DNA from: Planctomycetota bacterium
GTDB lineage: Bacteria > Planctomycetota > Phycisphaerae > UBA1845 > PWPN01
Direction of reading: 5' to 3'
Assembly: GCA_022711465.1 (NCBI GenBank)
Contig: JAKLEZ010000013.1
Coordinates: forward strand, 106,356-170,355
Length of the DNA stretch: 64,000 nt
Numbering within the stretch: the first letter of the stretch is position 1; each line of letters begins with the position of its first letter. The translations under genes were made by a program, and so were the position numbers. The notes beneath the pieces were generated by a model. It saw only the letters and a list, made by a program, of their open reading frames with translations, had not been told where the DNA came from and searched no databases. Shown here piece after piece: positions 61,978 through 64,000 of the stretch.

Positions 61978-63696
61978 CTACTTCGTCGCCTCGCCGAATA
62001 GCTCCACCGCATCCAGCTTCTTGAACAGGATCACCGGCTCGGCCAGCGGGTGACCGGCGGGCAGTTCCTCCGTCGCCGTTGACCACGGCAGCACTTCCTG
62101 GACGCCCAGATTCAGCATGCCCGCCGCTTTGTCCGCCGAAAACGGCAGGAATGGGGCCATGAGCACGGTCAACGCCTTGACTGTCTGGAGGCACGCGTTG
62201 ATCGTCGTGCCACAGCCAGCCATGTTGTCCTTGCGCTGCTTCCACGGCTGCTTCGCGTCGAAGTACACGTTGCCCGCCCGGGCCAGGGCCATCAGATCCT
62301 CCAGCGCCGCCTTGAACCGGAACGCCTCGAGATTCTCGGTCATCTTCCCCGCCGTCGCCGCAATGGCCGCCATGTGGTTGCAGTCGATCTCCTCACGGGG
62401 CTCGGTCGGCGGGACCTTGCCCTCGAAGTAGCGGTTGGCGAAGGTCAACGTGCGGTTGAAGAAGTTGCCCAGGGCGTTGAGCAGCTCGCCGTTGTTGCGG
62501 GCAATGAAGTCGTCCACGTCAAACGTCGTCTGCTGGCTCTCCGGGGCGATGGCCGTCAGATAGTACCGGAGCGGATCCGCCTCGAAAATCTTCAGGTACT
62601 CCTCGATCCAGATCGCCGTGCCTCGGCTCTTGCTGATCTTCTCCTCCTCCTTGCCGGGAAACTTGATGTTCAAAAACGCGTTGGCCACCACCTGCCAGGG
62701 CAACTGGTAGCCGCCCTCGGCCATGAGCACCGCCGGCCAGGTCAGGGCGTGGAAAACCGTGTTGTCCTCGCCGATAAAGTGGACGATCTTGCAGTCCGGG
62801 TCCTTCCACCACTTCTCGTAGTTCCGCCAGTCGCCGTCGCGGTCCTGGCAGAGCTTGGCGGTGAACGAAACGTAACCGATGGGGGCGTCAAACCACACGT
62901 ATAACACCTTGCCCCGGGCATCCGGATCATCGAGCGGTACGGGCACACCCCAATCAAGATCGCGGGTCATCGCTCGCTCAGGCAATCCCTGCTTGATCTG
63001 GCCAAGCGAGAAGTTCAGCACCGTATCTCGCCACGCCGGTGTCCCTTCGGCAACCTGTTTCTTGCTCTCCAGCCAGGCCCGAAGCTGCTCCTCGAGCCGG
63101 CCGAGCTGCAGGTACCAGTGCGTCGTCTTCCGCGGCTCCGGCCGGGTATGAGTGATCGTGCTCACCGGGTTGATGAGTTGCATCGGATCAATCGAAATGC
63201 CGCACGCCTCGCACTGATCACCGTACGCCCCGGGCGCGCCGCACCCGTAACACGTCCCCTTGACGTACCGGTCGGGCAGAAACTGGTTCGCCTGCACGTC
63301 ATAGAGTTGTTCGGTCGTCCGCTTCACGAAGTAGCCCTTGTCGTGGATCACCTGGAAAAACGACTGGCTGATCTTGTTGTGCAGCTCGACATACTCCGGC
63401 TGATGTGTCCCGCCGTACACGTCAAAGTGAATGCCGACGTCTTCGAAGTCGGCCTTCTGCCGATGATTGAAATGGGTGGTCAACTCCTCGACGCTCTTAC
63501 CCTCCTTGCGGGCGGCGATCAGAGCGGCTACACCGTTGTCGTCGCTGCCGCAGATGAACCGGACATCCTCGCCCCGGGCCCGCAGGTAGCGGACGTACGT
63601 ATCGGCCGGCAGATACGCCCCGGCCACATGCCCGACGTGCAGCCGCCCGTTCGAGTAGGGGAGGGCCGAGGTAATCAGAAATCGTCGCTGTGCCAT
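61978..63696 (-). CDS. metG: Methionyl-tRNA synthetase
   Basis: 572 residues. The class I marks are HVGH (20-23, the HIGH motif) in LPYSNGRLHVGHVAGAYL and KISKSRG (KMSKS). A zinc knuckle CYGCGAPGAYGDQCEACG lies in the CP domain, and FDAPIGYVSFT and FIGEDNTVFH mark the active site. The anticodon domain ends near LNLGVQEVLPW. The C-terminal tRNA-binding (Arc1p-like) extension found in longer MetG is absent. It charges tRNA(Met). The gene starts the operon; the Hsp100-RF2 fusion follows after 10 bases. Confidence 0.95.
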   Translation of the reverse strand: MAQRRFLITSALPYSNGRLHVGHVAGAYLPADTYVRYLRARGEDVRFICGSDDNGVAALIAARKEGKSVEELTTHFNHRQKADFEDVGIHFDVYGGTHQPEYVELHNKISQSFFQVIHDKGYFVKRTTEQLYDVQANQFLPDRYVKGTCYGCGAPGAYGDQCEACGISIDPMQLINPVSTITHTRPEPRKTTHWYLQLGRLEEQLRAWLESKKQVAEGTPAWRDTVLNFSLGQIKQGLPERAMTRDLDWGVPVPLDDPDARGKVLYVWFDAPIGYVSFTAKLCQDRDGDWRNYEKWWKDPDCKIVHFIGEDNTVFHALTWPAVLMAEGGYQLPWQVVANAFLNIKFPGKEEEKISKSRGTAIWIEEYLKIFEADPLRYYLTAIAPESQQTTFDVDDFIARNNGELLNALGNFFNRTLTFANRYFEGKVPPTEPREEIDCNHMAAIAATAGKMTENLEAFRFKAALEDLMALARAGNVYFDAKQPWKQRKDNMAGCGTTINACLQTVKALTVLMAPFLPFSADKAAGMLNLGVQEVLPWSTATEELPAGHPLAEPVILFKKLDAVELFGEATK

Positions 63697-64000
63697 GCTC
63701 AGTTACTCGCTTTGCTGGTGACGGAATGAAGGAAAAGAACACGAACCATGCACCACCGGGGCCCGCTTCAGGCGGGCCGGCGCATGCCCATGGGAGACCG
63801 ATGATGAGGGGCGGTTCGTGAGATCATATCGACATGATACCAGGACACTCCCGACGTTGCCAGCCCCCTCGCACGTCACCCAGCGATTCCGCAAGTATCG
63901 CTCGTGGGCGTGGCTGATCAAGGATTTACATTCGGACAGGTTGTGAGGCAGGTTCGCAATGGGGTTTTCGGGTTGCGGAGGCGAGAGAGAGCGGCCTCGG
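63697..64000. other. Right-edge intergenic region upstream of metG
   Basis: 304 bases with no convincing gene. A perfect hairpin GGCCCGC-TTCAG-GCGGGCC lies at 63760-63778 without a T-tract. An ATG at 63958 is open to the edge for 14 codons, but too little is seen to call a gene. Confidence 0.5.
63760..63778. repeat. Perfect hairpin GGCCCGC-TTCAG-GCGGGCC
   Basis: A seven-pair stem with a five-base loop, 64 bases upstream of the metG start. A shorter relative is at 57701-57714. It may be an interspersed repeat or part of the metG leader. Confidence 0.55.

Noticed and set aside
60765..62024. 419-codon plus-strand frame opposite the Hsp100 fusion
   Set aside because: It is a shadow of the AAA+ gene without ribosome binding site or domains.
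63958..64000. ATG-started frame running off the right edge
   Set aside because: Only 14 codons visible and no clear ribosome binding site.

Overview
The window is high-GC bacterial chromosome, most likely from a member of the Planctomycetota, perhaps close to the Phycisphaerae. This is inferred from gene content, not measured. The pointers are a PEP-CTERM protein with an exosortase-type CPBP protease, a very large secreted protein with GEVED modules and a dockerin-like C-terminus, sulfatase-fold, sialidase and GH2 enzymes, PduS/PduT microcompartment genes, the futalosine menaquinone gene mqnD, and several TIM-barrel or PQQ-propeller secreted proteins. No phage, plasmid, IS element, CRISPR array, rRNA or tRNA was recognised.

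Layout. 1-4.1 kb: a lipoprotein amidase cut by the left edge, divergent from a secreted metallophosphoesterase/PQQ-propeller protein, then a sugar epimerase closed by a clear terminator. 4.2-5.5 kb: mqnD and acpS on the minus strand. 5.5-11.3 kb: a 35-codon zinc-ribbon-like ORF, a PcrA/UvrD helicase tightly followed by pgi, and an unknown TIM-barrel-like protein. 11.3-20 kb, minus strand: a thymidylate-synthase-fold protein, MurJ, an O-antigen-ligase/TPR membrane protein, a PduO-type adenosyltransferase, and spmA-spmB. 20.3-25.4 kb: a serine-hydrolase/NamZ fusion, three tandem Hsp20 genes behind a strong promoter, and the CPBP protease. 25.4-29.9 kb: a DNA glycosylase coupled to a sulfatase-fold protein with a degenerate active site, an alpha/beta hydrolase, a 29-codon membrane peptide, and a PEP-CTERM gene split by a poly-G tract. 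30-37.6 kb: pduS-pduT, a DUF4097 lipoprotein, a STAS protein, MarC, a DUF4139 protein, a small lipoprotein and a NifU-like protein. 37.8-47.1 kb: smc and a 1803-residue secreted protein. 47.5-59 kb, plus strand: a glycan-use locus with a family-10-like glycosyl hydrolase, a YidR-like propeller, a sialidase, a DapA/NanA-family aldolase, a secreted GH2 beta-galactosidase and an MFS transporter. 59.2-63.7 kb, minus strand: metG and, 10 bases after it, an Hsp100 ATPase fused to a degenerate release-factor-2-like domain.

Functional themes are cell-wall synthesis and turnover (amidase, NamZ fusion, MurJ), extracellular glycan breakdown, protein quality control (Hsp20 trio, Hsp100-RF2 fusion) and cobalamin/microcompartment redox (PduS, PduT, PduO-type enzyme). 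The most unusual object is the Hsp100-RF2-like fusion beside metG. It keeps a release-factor scaffold but has lost both the stop-codon-reading and the peptide-releasing motifs. Next come the sulfatase-fold pseudoenzyme, the poly-G interrupted PEP-CTERM gene, and several very short ORFs with good ribosome binding sites.
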